Translations under genes and position numbers: made by a program
Assembly (NCBI RefSeq): GCF_004297105.1
Contig: NZ_SCVE01000018.1
Coordinates: 76,668-140,667 of the forward strand
Origin: Herbiconiux sp.
Lineage (GTDB): Bacteria; Actinomycetota; Actinomycetes; Actinomycetales; Microbacteriaceae
DNA length: 64,000 bases
Reading direction: 5' to 3'
Part shown: positions 57,270 through 64,000 of the stretch, piece by piece
Numbering within the stretch: position 1 is the first letter of the stretch
Layout of the letters: each line of letters opens with the position of its first letter
Notes under the pieces: model-generated
Seen by the model: the letters and a program-made list of their open reading frames with translations, nothing else
The model's database searches: none
What the model was told of the DNA's origin: nothing

Positions 57270-57722
57270 CTATCCCGGGTCATCGGCATCGCTGACGAGA
57301 CTCTGCACGATGAGGTCGAGCACCGCCTCGCCATAGGCGTCTTCTGCGGTGGACGCCTCGTAGCTGCGCTCCTGCCCCCGGATGACGGCGGTCACGACAT
57401 GGAGCGGCTCGCCTTCGAGGTGCTCCCGCTGCAGCGAGCGGAATCCGTCGCGCAGCACACCGCGCAACTGGTCTTCCCGGGGCAGCCAGAGGGCGTCGCT
57501 CACATCGACCGAGTCGAGCGCCCACTCGGTGGTGCCGTTGAACCCGATGAGCTGGCCGCCGGGGTGGTCGTGCACCTCCACGGTCATCTCGCTGACGGTG
57601 AAGACCTCGCCCGCGTCCTGCTCCGGGCCGTCGACGGTCTCCACCACGAACCTGTCGCCGGATCGCGGATGCCAGCGCAGACCGGCGGTGCGCAGGGCAC
57701 GGGCGAGCTCGATGGAGATCAT
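57270..57722 (-). CDS. Uncharacterised actinobacterial protein
   Basis: 150 residues. Characteristic segments are MISIELARALRTAGLRWHPR, GDRFVV, TVEVHDHPGGQLIGFNGTTE and WALDSVDVSDALWLPREDQL, a pattern repeated in many actinobacterial genomes. Such proteins are often labelled CpaE-like pilus assembly in databases, but no Walker motif or pilus gene is present, so that label is not supported. The fold looks compact and soluble. Function unknown. Confidence 0.72.
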   Translation of the reverse strand: MISIELARALRTAGLRWHPRSGDRFVVETVDGPEQDAGEVFTVSEMTVEVHDHPGGQLIGFNGTTEWALDSVDVSDALWLPREDQLRGVLRDGFRSLQREHLEGEPLHVVTAVIRGQERSYEASTAEDAYGEAVLDLIVQSLVSDADDPG

Positions 57723-57812
57723 CTGCCCATCATCCCAGCGTTCGCCCTCCTCCCCCTGTGGATCTGCGCGTTCCCGACCAATCCGGCAGCACACCCGCTC
57801 CGAAGAGCCCCT

Positions 57813-58910
57813 ATGACCCGAGTTGTGAGGGTGGGACACGAGGCCGACGGGTACGCCCCTTTCGATCTCGTACCCGACCCCGCGCGGTTCGGGCTCGACA
57901 CGACGCGGGTCGCGACCGCTCTCGGCGACGTCGTGGTGCGCTCGTCGCTGCGACGCACCGGCACCGCCGCCCTCATCATGCTGCACGGCGCCGCTGGATC
58001 CTGGACGACCTGGACGCCGCTCCTGGCCGCCGCCGAGCTCCGGGGCCGGCCGCTGACCGATATGGTGGCGATCGACCTCCCGGGTTGGGGCGATTCGCCC
58101 TTCCCGGAATCCGGTCGCGATCGTGGCGTCGATGCCTACGCCCGCGCCGTGGCAGAGGTCGCACGGGTACTCGGATATGCCGAGTGGTCCGTGGTCGGAC
58201 ACTCGCTCGGCGGGTTCATCGCTCTGCATCTCGCCGCGATCGAGCCCCGCGCCACACGCGGCGTCGTGCTCGTGTCGGCCACGACGTTCTCCGTGATGCG
58301 GGCTGCAGCGCACCCGGTAGCCGGGGTGCGGCGGATGCCCGCGTTCGTGGGGCTGCTGGCGGTGATGCGGGCTTTCGCGCCTGGCCGAGGCGCCGCATCC
58401 GCTGTGCTCCGCGGGCTTCGCGAGATCGGGCTTCTTCGCCGGGTGATGGCCCCCCTCTTCGCCCGGCCGAGTCGGGTGCCGGCCGGAGTGCTGTCGGCCC
58501 TGGCCGACGAGATCAGGCCGCGCTCGTTCTGCGCGGCGAGTGAGGAGGCGGCGCGCTATCGGCCCGAGCAGCACTGGGGGCGCATCCGCTGCCGGGTGAC
58601 CTCGTTGCGCGGGGCGCACGACGTGTTCGTGCGCCCGAGCGACGACGACGGGCTGCGGGCGCTGGTGACGCACACCGACCTCCAGGCTCTGGATACCGCC
58701 GGGCATTTCGCTCACATCGAGGTGCCGGATGCGGTGCTCGACGCGGTGGAAGACGTCGCGCGGCCGGCGTCGAAGCGCCGTGCAGGGGCGGAGGCAGGGG
58801 CAGAGGCAGGGGCAGGGGCAGGGGCAGGCGCGGAGGCAGGGGCAGAGGCAGAGGCTCTCCCGCAGGGTGACCGGCCACACAGCGGGGCGCCACGCGACCC
58901 CGCGGGCTGA
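57813..58910 (+). CDS. Alpha/beta hydrolase with a low-complexity Gly/Ala/Glu tail
   Basis: 365 residues. The alpha/beta hydrolase core has the oxyanion motif MLHGAAGSWTTW, the nucleophile elbow VVGHSLGGFIAL (Ser) and a late His (ALDTAGHFAHIE), with an Asp in GAHDVFVRP. It could be an esterase, lipase or haloperoxidase relative. The last ~40 residues consist of Gly-Ala and Glu-Ala dipeptides encoded by GGGGCA/GAGGCA hexamers, probably dispensable. ATG 57813 has only a weak GAAGAG upstream. Confidence 0.87.
   Translation: MTRVVRVGHEADGYAPFDLVPDPARFGLDTTRVATALGDVVVRSSLRRTGTAALIMLHGAAGSWTTWTPLLAAAELRGRPLTDMVAIDLPGWGDSPFPESGRDRGVDAYARAVAEVARVLGYAEWSVVGHSLGGFIALHLAAIEPRATRGVVLVSATTFSVMRAAAHPVAGVRRMPAFVGLLAVMRAFAPGRGAASAVLRGLREIGLLRRVMAPLFARPSRVPAGVLSALADEIRPRSFCAASEEAARYRPEQHWGRIRCRVTSLRGAHDVFVRPSDDDGLRALVTHTDLQALDTAGHFAHIEVPDAVLDAVEDVARPASKRRAGAEAGAEAGAGAGAGAEAGAEAEALPQGDRPHSGAPRDPAG
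58782..58854 (+). repeat. Hexanucleotide repeat tract inside the hydrolase gene
   Basis: About twelve copies of GGGGCA/GAGGCA-type hexamers encode (Gly-Ala) and (Glu-Ala) pairs near the 3' end of the hydrolase gene. Changes in unit number keep the reading frame. Confidence 0.8.
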
Positions 58911-58921
58911 CCACCGGTCGG

Positions 58922-61900
58922 TCAGTGGTCGACGGCGCCGATCGATCCGAACGACCGGGCGAGGAACGCCGCCTCGGTGCGGGTCGTGGTGTTCGTCTTG
59001 CGCAGGATGTTGGACACGTGCACGCTCGCGGTCTTGACGCTGATGAAGAGCCGCTCGGAGATCTGCCGATTGCTCAGCCCCTGCGCGAGGAGGCTGAGAA
59101 CCTGACGCTCGCGATCGGTCAATTCGTCTTCGACGCTGCGCACTGCGGGGGGTTCGGCGGCTGAGCCGCCCGCCGAAGCGGATCGCGAGCCCGAGACCTT
59201 CACCAGGCCGATCCGGCGCTCGAGGTCGTCGATTCGGGCGGTGAGCAGAGCGAACCCGATCGCGTCGGCGGCCCGGCGCGCTTCGTGGGCGATGCGATGC
59301 GCTTCGGCGCGGTCGCCCGTGACCGCTCGTGCCTCTGCCTCGCGGAAGAGCGAGTAGGGCGCGAGGTGGGCGGGCGCCGCGAACTGCGCGCAGGACTCGA
59401 CCGCCGCGGCCCACAGCGCGGGGTCGGTACCGGTGCGGTCGGGCCCGCCGAGTTCGGCGTCGATCACGGCGAGATAGGCCGTGGAGGTGGGCCAGAAGGC
59501 GATCTCGGCGGCGGCTGCTCGAAGCCGCCGCTCGATTCGGTCGAGCACATCGAGGTCGGTGGCCTCTTTGTCGCGGGCATCCACCGCCGAGGCGTGATCA
59601 GCATGACTCGAGTCGGCGGAGCGCGGGTGGCTCGCCGACGTGTCGTCGAGCGCGATGCCGGATGCACGGGCGCAGCCGAGCACCCGCGCCGCGGTGGCGA
59701 GCAGGGGCAGGTCGTAGGCGGGGAAGAGACGGTGTTCGGCGGCGAAGACGATGCGCACCTCAGCCCAGGCCTCTCGCAGATGGTCGCCGGCGAGTGCGAT
59801 CTCCCCCGCCACGGCCGCAAGGCCGAGCCGCGACTGGGCGTCGATGCGCCGCTGGCGGCTGAGCTCCGAACGCCAGCCCCGCAGCATCCGCTCGGCCGCA
59901 GCGAGATCGCCGGAGCGCAGGGTGGAGTGCAGCTTCAGCCGCTGCAAGTGCGCGCTGAAGCCGATCGGCGGGTCGAGGTCGAGGGCCCGGTCGAGCAGCT
60001 CATCGGCTCGTGCGGTGTGGCCCAGGGCGGCCAGCGGGGCGATGACGTTCGAGAGCAGCATCGCACCCGAGGTGCGCTCCACCCCGAGCAGCCGCGCCCT
60101 CTCGGCACCCGCCTCCGCCACCTCCACCGCCTCGGCGAAACGGCCGAGCAGGTAGAGGGCGTCGGACTCGTTCACGAGGAACCGGAGACGCGCCGAGTCG
60201 TTGCCGACCGCAAGCTCGCCCGCCAGCGCGAGGTCGGCGAGGCCGCCCTCGATGTCGCCGGTGTTCAGCCGCGACAGTCCACGGATGTTCGCCGCCACCG
60301 ACATGCGGGCCCGGGACTCCACGTGCTGGGCCTCGTCGAAGGCCGCATCTGCGGTGTCGATGGCCTCGCCGAAGAGCGCGTCGAGCATGAGCCGCGCCGC
60401 GAGTTCGCCCAGCACGTTGGCCCGGAGCACGCTCCGCGGGTGACCCTCGAGAACACCGAGCGCCTCGCGGAGCAGATCGATCGAGCCCGTGTACCCCACG
60501 TTGGCGAAGAAGGAGGCCTTGTCGCGCAGCATGCGGGCGAAGAGCTCGGGATGTTCCGCCGCCGACGAGCAGGCGATGGCCTCGTCGATCAGGGCGATCG
60601 CCCTCTCGCTCTCACCCGCATTGCGCAGGATGTAGGAGGTCTCGGCCAGCAGCTCGACCCGGGTTCGCGACGCGAGGCCCTCCGCATCCGGAACCTGCTC
60701 CCAGAGCTCGAGGGCGCGCTCGCCCATGCGCGCCGCCGTCGCGTTGGCGAACGAGGCGCGGGCCTCGGCCATGGCGGCGAGCGAGGCGGTGAAGGCCGCC
60801 GTGAGGTTGTGCGCCGCCATCCAGTGGTAGGAGATGGCCGTGGCATCGGCGCCGCGGTGCTCGAGAGCCTGCGCGTAGCGGGTGTGGAAGCGCATCCGCT
60901 CCCCTGGCAGCAGCTCGTCGTGGACAGCCTCCCGCACGAGCGCGTGCCGGAAGGAGTAGGCGGTGTCGTCGACCACGAGAACGCGCGCCGCCACCGCCTC
61001 CCGCGCCGCCTCGTCGATCTCGCCGGGCGAGGAGTCGCCGACATCCGCGAGCAGTTCGTGCTCGACGCGGGCTCCCCCGGCAGCGATGAGCCTCAGGATG
61101 CGCTGCGCCGCGTCACCCAGGTTGTCGTAGCGGGCGAGGAGCAGCTCGCGCAGGGTGTCGGGCAGTGCCTCGGCCGACAGCACCTCGCACCCCACGATCT
61201 CCTCGATGAAGAACGGCACGCCGTCGGTGCGCTGCACCACCAGGTCGAGGTCGGCTTTGTCGAGCGGGGCTCCGGTGATGCTGGTGGTGAGCTGTCGCAC
61301 CTGCTTGCGGTTGAGGCGTGCGAGCTCGAGGCGCGACGATCGGCGGTTGCGGTCGAGTTCGGTCATCCAGCCGCGCAGGGCGTGACCGCGGCCGATCTCG
61401 TCGCTGCGGTAAGTGAGCACCACGAGGATGCGCGCGTCTTCGAGCATGCGCAGAAGAAAGCGCAGCAGCCCCAGGGTGGCCTGATCGGCCCAGTGCAGGT
61501 CTTCGATCACGATGACGAGCGGTTGATCGCGGGCGATCACCTCGAGAGCGGTTGCGACGGCGTCGAAGAGCTGGTCAGGACCGCCCCTGCCGGCCGGGAC
61601 CCCCGCAACCGAGGGTGCGGCCCCTTCGTTCAGCTCGGGCAGCAGGATGGCCAGGGACTCCCGCGCCGGCCCGGCCGCGTCGAGCATCGTGTCAGCTCCC
61701 ACCGCCGCGAGCAGGCCTCGCAGTGCCGAGACGAGGGGCGCATAAGGCGGCGCGTCGCGATCGAGGTCGACGCACTGACCGCGCAGCACCACCACGTCGG
61801 CGGGCACCCCGGCGAGGAATTCGCCGACGAGCCGCGTCTTGCCGATCCCGGCCTCGCCGCCCACGACGACGACACGCGTGGAACCGGCGCCGGATCGGCC

Positions 61901-61963
61901 GAGGGCGTCGAGCAGCGTCTCGAGCTCGCTCTCGCGGCCGATGAGCGCCGTACTCGTCTCCAT
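58922..61963 (-). CDS. Large LuxR-family regulator with N-terminal AAA ATPase (LAL/MalT-like)
   Basis: 1013 residues. The N-terminal ATPase has Walker A GGEAGIGKTR (about 35-44) and Walker B region VIVIEDLHWADQ. A long TPR-like helical middle (about 350-900) follows. The C-terminal LuxR helix-turn-helix reads LTDRERQVLSLLAQGLSNRQ, ISERLFISVKTASVHVSNIL. Such LAL proteins sense a ligand through the middle region and activate target genes. ATG 61963 has no clear ribosome site but lies three bases after the stop of a 60-residue ORF, so translation is probably coupled. It converges with the hydrolase gene. Confidence 0.9.
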   Translation of the reverse strand: METSTALIGRESELETLLDALGRSGAGSTRVVVVGGEAGIGKTRLVGEFLAGVPADVVVLRGQCVDLDRDAPPYAPLVSALRGLLAAVGADTMLDAAGPARESLAILLPELNEGAAPSVAGVPAGRGGPDQLFDAVATALEVIARDQPLVIVIEDLHWADQATLGLLRFLLRMLEDARILVVLTYRSDEIGRGHALRGWMTELDRNRRSSRLELARLNRKQVRQLTTSITGAPLDKADLDLVVQRTDGVPFFIEEIVGCEVLSAEALPDTLRELLLARYDNLGDAAQRILRLIAAGGARVEHELLADVGDSSPGEIDEAAREAVAARVLVVDDTAYSFRHALVREAVHDELLPGERMRFHTRYAQALEHRGADATAISYHWMAAHNLTAAFTASLAAMAEARASFANATAARMGERALELWEQVPDAEGLASRTRVELLAETSYILRNAGESERAIALIDEAIACSSAAEHPELFARMLRDKASFFANVGYTGSIDLLREALGVLEGHPRSVLRANVLGELAARLMLDALFGEAIDTADAAFDEAQHVESRARMSVAANIRGLSRLNTGDIEGGLADLALAGELAVGNDSARLRFLVNESDALYLLGRFAEAVEVAEAGAERARLLGVERTSGAMLLSNVIAPLAALGHTARADELLDRALDLDPPIGFSAHLQRLKLHSTLRSGDLAAAERMLRGWRSELSRQRRIDAQSRLGLAAVAGEIALAGDHLREAWAEVRIVFAAEHRLFPAYDLPLLATAARVLGCARASGIALDDTSASHPRSADSSHADHASAVDARDKEATDLDVLDRIERRLRAAAAEIAFWPTSTAYLAVIDAELGGPDRTGTDPALWAAAVESCAQFAAPAHLAPYSLFREAEARAVTGDRAEAHRIAHEARRAADAIGFALLTARIDDLERRIGLVKVSGSRSASAGGSAAEPPAVRSVEDELTDRERQVLSLLAQGLSNRQISERLFISVKTASVHVSNILRKTNTTTRTEAAFLARSFGSIGAVDH

Positions 61964-61965
61964 GG

Positions 61966-62148
61966 TTACATCGTGCCACCCGCTGCCGACACCCGTCGGA
62001 GCCAGCGCACCAGCCGCGTCGAGACGGTCTCGGGCGTGACCTGCTGGGCGAGGCGCTCCTCGACCACGCGCCGGTGCTCGAGTTCCTGCGCGAACCGTTC
62101 CTCCTCCGCCTCGTGCAGCCAGAGGAAGTTGTATTCGGTGATCATCAT
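61966..62148 (-). CDS. Conserved-looking 60-residue protein, coupled to the LuxR-type regulator
   Basis: 60 residues starting MMITEYNFLWLHEAEEERFA and continuing with a charged helix (QELEHRRVVEERLAQQ), ending VRWLRRVSAAGGTM. The N-terminal TEYNFLWLHE and the EL-HRR helix look like a specific peptide rather than chance coding. It ends TAA, two bases before the regulator ATG. The upstream region has AGAAGGG at a plausible ribosome distance. No function known; it may be a leader peptide whose translation controls the regulator, or a small partner protein. Confidence 0.65.
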   Translation of the reverse strand: MMITEYNFLWLHEAEEERFAQELEHRRVVEERLAQQVTPETVSTRLVRWLRRVSAAGGTM

Positions 62149-62240
62149 GGTGTCTGCCCTTCTCGATGTCTCGAGATTCCTCGCTGAGGTGGGGGCAGGA
62201 CATCAGGAGGATGCCCTATCTCTGCCCGGGCACGACGAAG

Positions 62241-62272
62241 GCGGGGCGGACCGATCACTCGGTCCGCCCCGC
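62241..62272 (-). terminator. Terminator hairpin after the PadR gene
   Basis: Perfect 14-bp arms GCGGGGCGGACCGA and its complement enclose a TCAC loop. It lies 20 bases after the PadR stop. The minus-strand side has no U run, so it may act as a hairpin without a classic tail. Confidence 0.75.
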
Positions 62273-62291
62273 GGATGTCACCCTTCCGACG

Positions 62292-62915
62292 TCAGTCGGC
62301 GAGGATGAGGTAGAGCGCGCGCCGCGCCTCGTCGAGCTTCTCGACAGCCTGCGTGCGCTGCTCGTCGGTGGCCGCGAAGCGGAACTGCTGCACGACTCCC
62401 ATGAGCTTGCCGAGGCTCTCCTGGAACTCACTGTCAGCGGCGGAGCGGCCGGCCGTGGCCTTCCAGGCCGCAGCGAGCTCGTCGGCGTGCTCGGCCACAT
62501 AGGCCGTGCCCGACTCGGTGAGCTCGAACTCGGTGCGTCGACCATCTCCGGTGGAGACGATCAGCTCCTCGTCGACCAGCTGCTGGAGGGTGGGGTACAC
62601 CGAGCCGGGGCTCGGGCGCCACACTCCCCCGCTCTTCTCCGCGATCGCCTTGATCAGGCCGTAGCCGTTCGAGGGCGCCTCGGCGAGGAGCGAGAGGATG
62701 GCCGAGCGCACGTCACCGCGGCTCGCGCGCTGCGGACCACGCGGGCCGAAGCCGGGGCCGAAGCCGCCGAATCCGGGACCGCCGGGGCCGAAGCCCCGAC
62801 CGCGACCGCCGTCGTGGCCGTGCGGACCACGCTGCCAGGAGCTGCGGTCGGGATGGATGCGACCCTGACGAGGGTCGTGGTCGTGATGACTGGTTTCGTT
62901 GTGAATGCGTCGCAT
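62292..62915 (-). CDS. PadR family transcriptional regulator with His/Gly-rich N-terminal extension
   Basis: 207 residues. The PadR winged helix-turn-helix covers about residues 70-150: SRGDVRSAILSLLAEAPSNG, YGLIKAIAEKSGGVWRPSPG and SVYPTLQQLVDEELIV; helical dimerisation follows. The first ~65 residues are unusual: His-rich (SHHDHDPRQGRIH, HGHD), then repeated GFGPG units. The His-rich part might bind metal or haem, fitting a haem-peroxidase neighbour. ATG 62915 is followed by the shared spacer that contains two GATATATCGCTT copies. It probably represses itself and the divergent peroxidase gene. Confidence 0.87.
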   Translation of the reverse strand: MRRIHNETSHHDHDPRQGRIHPDRSSWQRGPHGHDGGRGRGFGPGGPGFGGFGPGFGPRGPQRASRGDVRSAILSLLAEAPSNGYGLIKAIAEKSGGVWRPSPGSVYPTLQQLVDEELIVSTGDGRRTEFELTESGTAYVAEHADELAAAWKATAGRSAADSEFQESLGKLMGVVQQFRFAATDEQRTQAVEKLDEARRALYLILAD

Positions 62916-62975
62916 GATGCATCCGCCTTTCTGTTCTGAAATCTGAGTGTCGCGATCGTTTCGCGATGTGTTAAA

Positions 62976-62987
62976 GATATATCGCTT
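62976..62987. promoter_or_regulatory. First copy of the PadR-type operator repeat
   Basis: GATATATCGCTT occurs here and again at 63009, exactly 33 bases apart (about three helix turns). It lies in the AT-rich spacer between padR and the peroxidase gene. Confidence 0.65.
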
Positions 62988-63008
62988 AAATCGTCTTGTC
63001 AAGTCACC

Positions 63009-63020
63009 GATATATCGCTT
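63009..63020. promoter_or_regulatory. Second copy of the PadR-type operator repeat
   Basis: The second copy is preceded by C, so it contains the perfect palindrome CGATATATCG. It lies 26 bases before the peroxidase start. PadR dimers typically bind such AT-rich palindromes. Confidence 0.65.
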
Positions 63021-63045
63021 CTTTTCACGGTCTTAGAATCGCACC

Positions 63046-64000
63046 ATGCACGAAGAGCCCTGGGACCGCACTCCGATCGAGCCGCAGAGCGTCGACGCGC
63101 CGCTCTCCACGGCCGCCGTCTTCCTCGTCGTCACCATCGCCGACGGCGACGACGCCGCAGATCGGGCCCGCGAGGTCGTCTCCGACATCGGGTCGCTCGT
63201 GCGCGCGGTGGGCTTCCGCGATCTCAACGCCCACCTCTCCTGCAACGTCGGCATCGGCTCGGACGCCTGGGACCGCTTCGGCCAGGCCGAACGCCCTGCC
63301 CAGCTGCGCCCCTTCTTCGAGGTGCGCGGGCCGGTGCACACCGCGCCGTCGACTCCGGGCGACCTGCTGTTCCACATCCGCGCCGAACGGCCCGACCTCT
63401 GCTTCGAGCTCGAGCGGCTGCTGCTCGACAAGCTCGGCGACAGCGTCACCGTGGCCGACGAGGTGCACGGTTTCCGCTACCTCGATTCCCGCGACCTGCT
63501 CGGCTTCGTCGACGGCACCGAGAACCCCACCGGCGCCTCGATGTCCCGCGCGGCCCTCGTGGGCGAGGAGGATGCGGCATTCTCCGGCGGCAGCTACGTG
63601 GTGGTTCAGAAGTACCTGCACGACCTCACCGCGTGGAGTGCGATCCCCACCGAGCTGCAGGAGAAGATCATCGGCCGCACCAAGTTCGACAACGTCGAGC
63701 TCGAGGAGCAGCCGGGCGAGCGCAAGTCGCACAAGTCGCTCAACACCATCACCGACGCGAACGGGGTGGAGCACGACATCCTCCGTGACAACATGCCGTT
63801 CGGCCGGCCCGGGCAGGCCGAGTTCGGCACCTACTTCATCGGCTACGCACGCGAGCTCTGGGTGATCGAGGAGATGCTGCGGCACATGTTCGTGGGCGAC
63901 CCCGTGGGGTCGTACGACCGCATCCTGGATGTCTCCACCGCCGTCACCGGCTCGACCTACTTCGTGCCCTCGAACGACGTGCTCGAGGGCCTCGGAGATT
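63046..64000 (+). CDS. DyP-type haem peroxidase (5' part, cut by window edge)
   Basis: 318 codons are visible and the frame is open at the window end. The family motif GFVDGTENPTG holds the distal catalytic Asp. The likely proximal His lies in ERKSHKSLNT, and the RDNMPFG motif with its Arg follows. The early part (FHIRAERPDLCFELERLLLD) matches bacterial DyPs, including those loaded into encapsulin nanocompartments. DyPs oxidise dyes and phenolics using peroxide. The start ATG 63046 lies 26 bases after the second PadR operator copy, so repression by PadR is likely. An encapsulin gene would be expected just downstream, outside the window. Confidence 0.92.
   Translation, partial: MHEEPWDRTPIEPQSVDAPLSTAAVFLVVTIADGDDAADRAREVVSDIGSLVRAVGFRDLNAHLSCNVGIGSDAWDRFGQAERPAQLRPFFEVRGPVHTAPSTPGDLLFHIRAERPDLCFELERLLLDKLGDSVTVADEVHGFRYLDSRDLLGFVDGTENPTGASMSRAALVGEEDAAFSGGSYVVVQKYLHDLTAWSAIPTELQEKIIGRTKFDNVELEEQPGERKSHKSLNTITDANGVEHDILRDNMPFGRPGQAEFGTYFIGYARELWVIEEMLRHMFVGDPVGSYDRILDVSTAVTGSTYFVPSNDVLEGLGD

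Noticed and set aside
57270..57722. Pilus assembly protein CpaE
   Set aside because: That label is common for this family, but there is no Walker motif, no receiver domain and no pilus gene nearby.
59285..62308. A 1007-codon plus-strand open frame antisense to the LuxR-type regulator
   Set aside because: The peptide lacks domain motifs and mirrors the minus-strand codon bias; the minus-strand frame shows Walker A, Walker B and a LuxR helix-turn-helix.

Overview
The window is a high-GC actinobacterial chromosome segment, most likely from the family Microbacteriaceae. That placement is inference. It rests on a DivIVA/SepF-type division and cell-wall cluster, actinobacterial signature genes (a GarA-type FHA protein, two paired MerR regulators, an Rv2175c-like protein, class II DAHP synthase, DUF3040), leaderless-looking promoters, and a MurE that lacks the DNPR motif expected when meso-diaminopimelate is used. 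No rRNA, tRNA, CRISPR array, insertion sequence or prophage is visible. No gene-free stretch exceeds 300 bases.

Bases 1-19000 are an accessory-type region. It holds the end of an ABC exporter, a quinone-oxidoreductase-like enzyme, a secreted wall-anchored ice-binding-type protein (DUF3494), a MarR regulator, a membrane methyltransferase, a VOC protein, and a four-gene unit of a Tat-exported intradiol dioxygenase lipoprotein with tatA, tatC and tatB. These are followed by an RraA-like protein, an exonuclease, a divergent XRE regulator/SDR pair, a zinc alcohol dehydrogenase, a RidA protein with a gutted VOC pseudogene behind it, a GH3 glycosidase, a GT2 glycosyltransferase and small membrane proteins.

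Bases 19000-39200, all on the minus strand, are the division and wall cluster. Transcription runs from right to left: mraZ, rsmH, an ftsL-like gene, ftsI, murE, murF, mraY, murD, ftsW, murG, murC, ftsQ, ftsZ, a yggS-type gene, sepF, a yggT-type gene, divIVA, lspA, an rluD-type gene and a small membrane protein. Most junctions are ATGA or GTGA overlaps. The mraZ promoter carries three 10-bp boxes of the MraZ-operator type. The ftsZ leader carries an AT-rich palindrome, and FtsQ has an unusual tail with four tandem repeats.

Bases 39300-49100 match the Mycobacterium order Rv2173-Rv2178c: a polyprenyl synthase, an Rv2175c-like DNA-binding protein, a PknL-like kinase (here with PASTA domains) and aroG. 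These are joined to plsC, a ROK glucokinase, an acyl-CoA ligase and peptide deformylase. Bases 49100-55500 hold pyruvate carboxylase, a ParA-like ATPase, an Rv1830-like MerR regulator, ftsR and garA. The right end holds metabolic genes, a large LuxR-type ATPase regulator preceded by a coupled 60-aa ORF, a PadR regulator with a duplicated operator, and a DyP-type peroxidase cut by the window edge.

No wholly new system is evident. The best leads are the self-contained Tat cassette, the altered MurE specificity motif, the FtsQ repeat tail alongside a kinase and an FHA protein, the MraZ and ftsZ regulatory sites, the VOC gene remnant, and the PadR/DyP locus.
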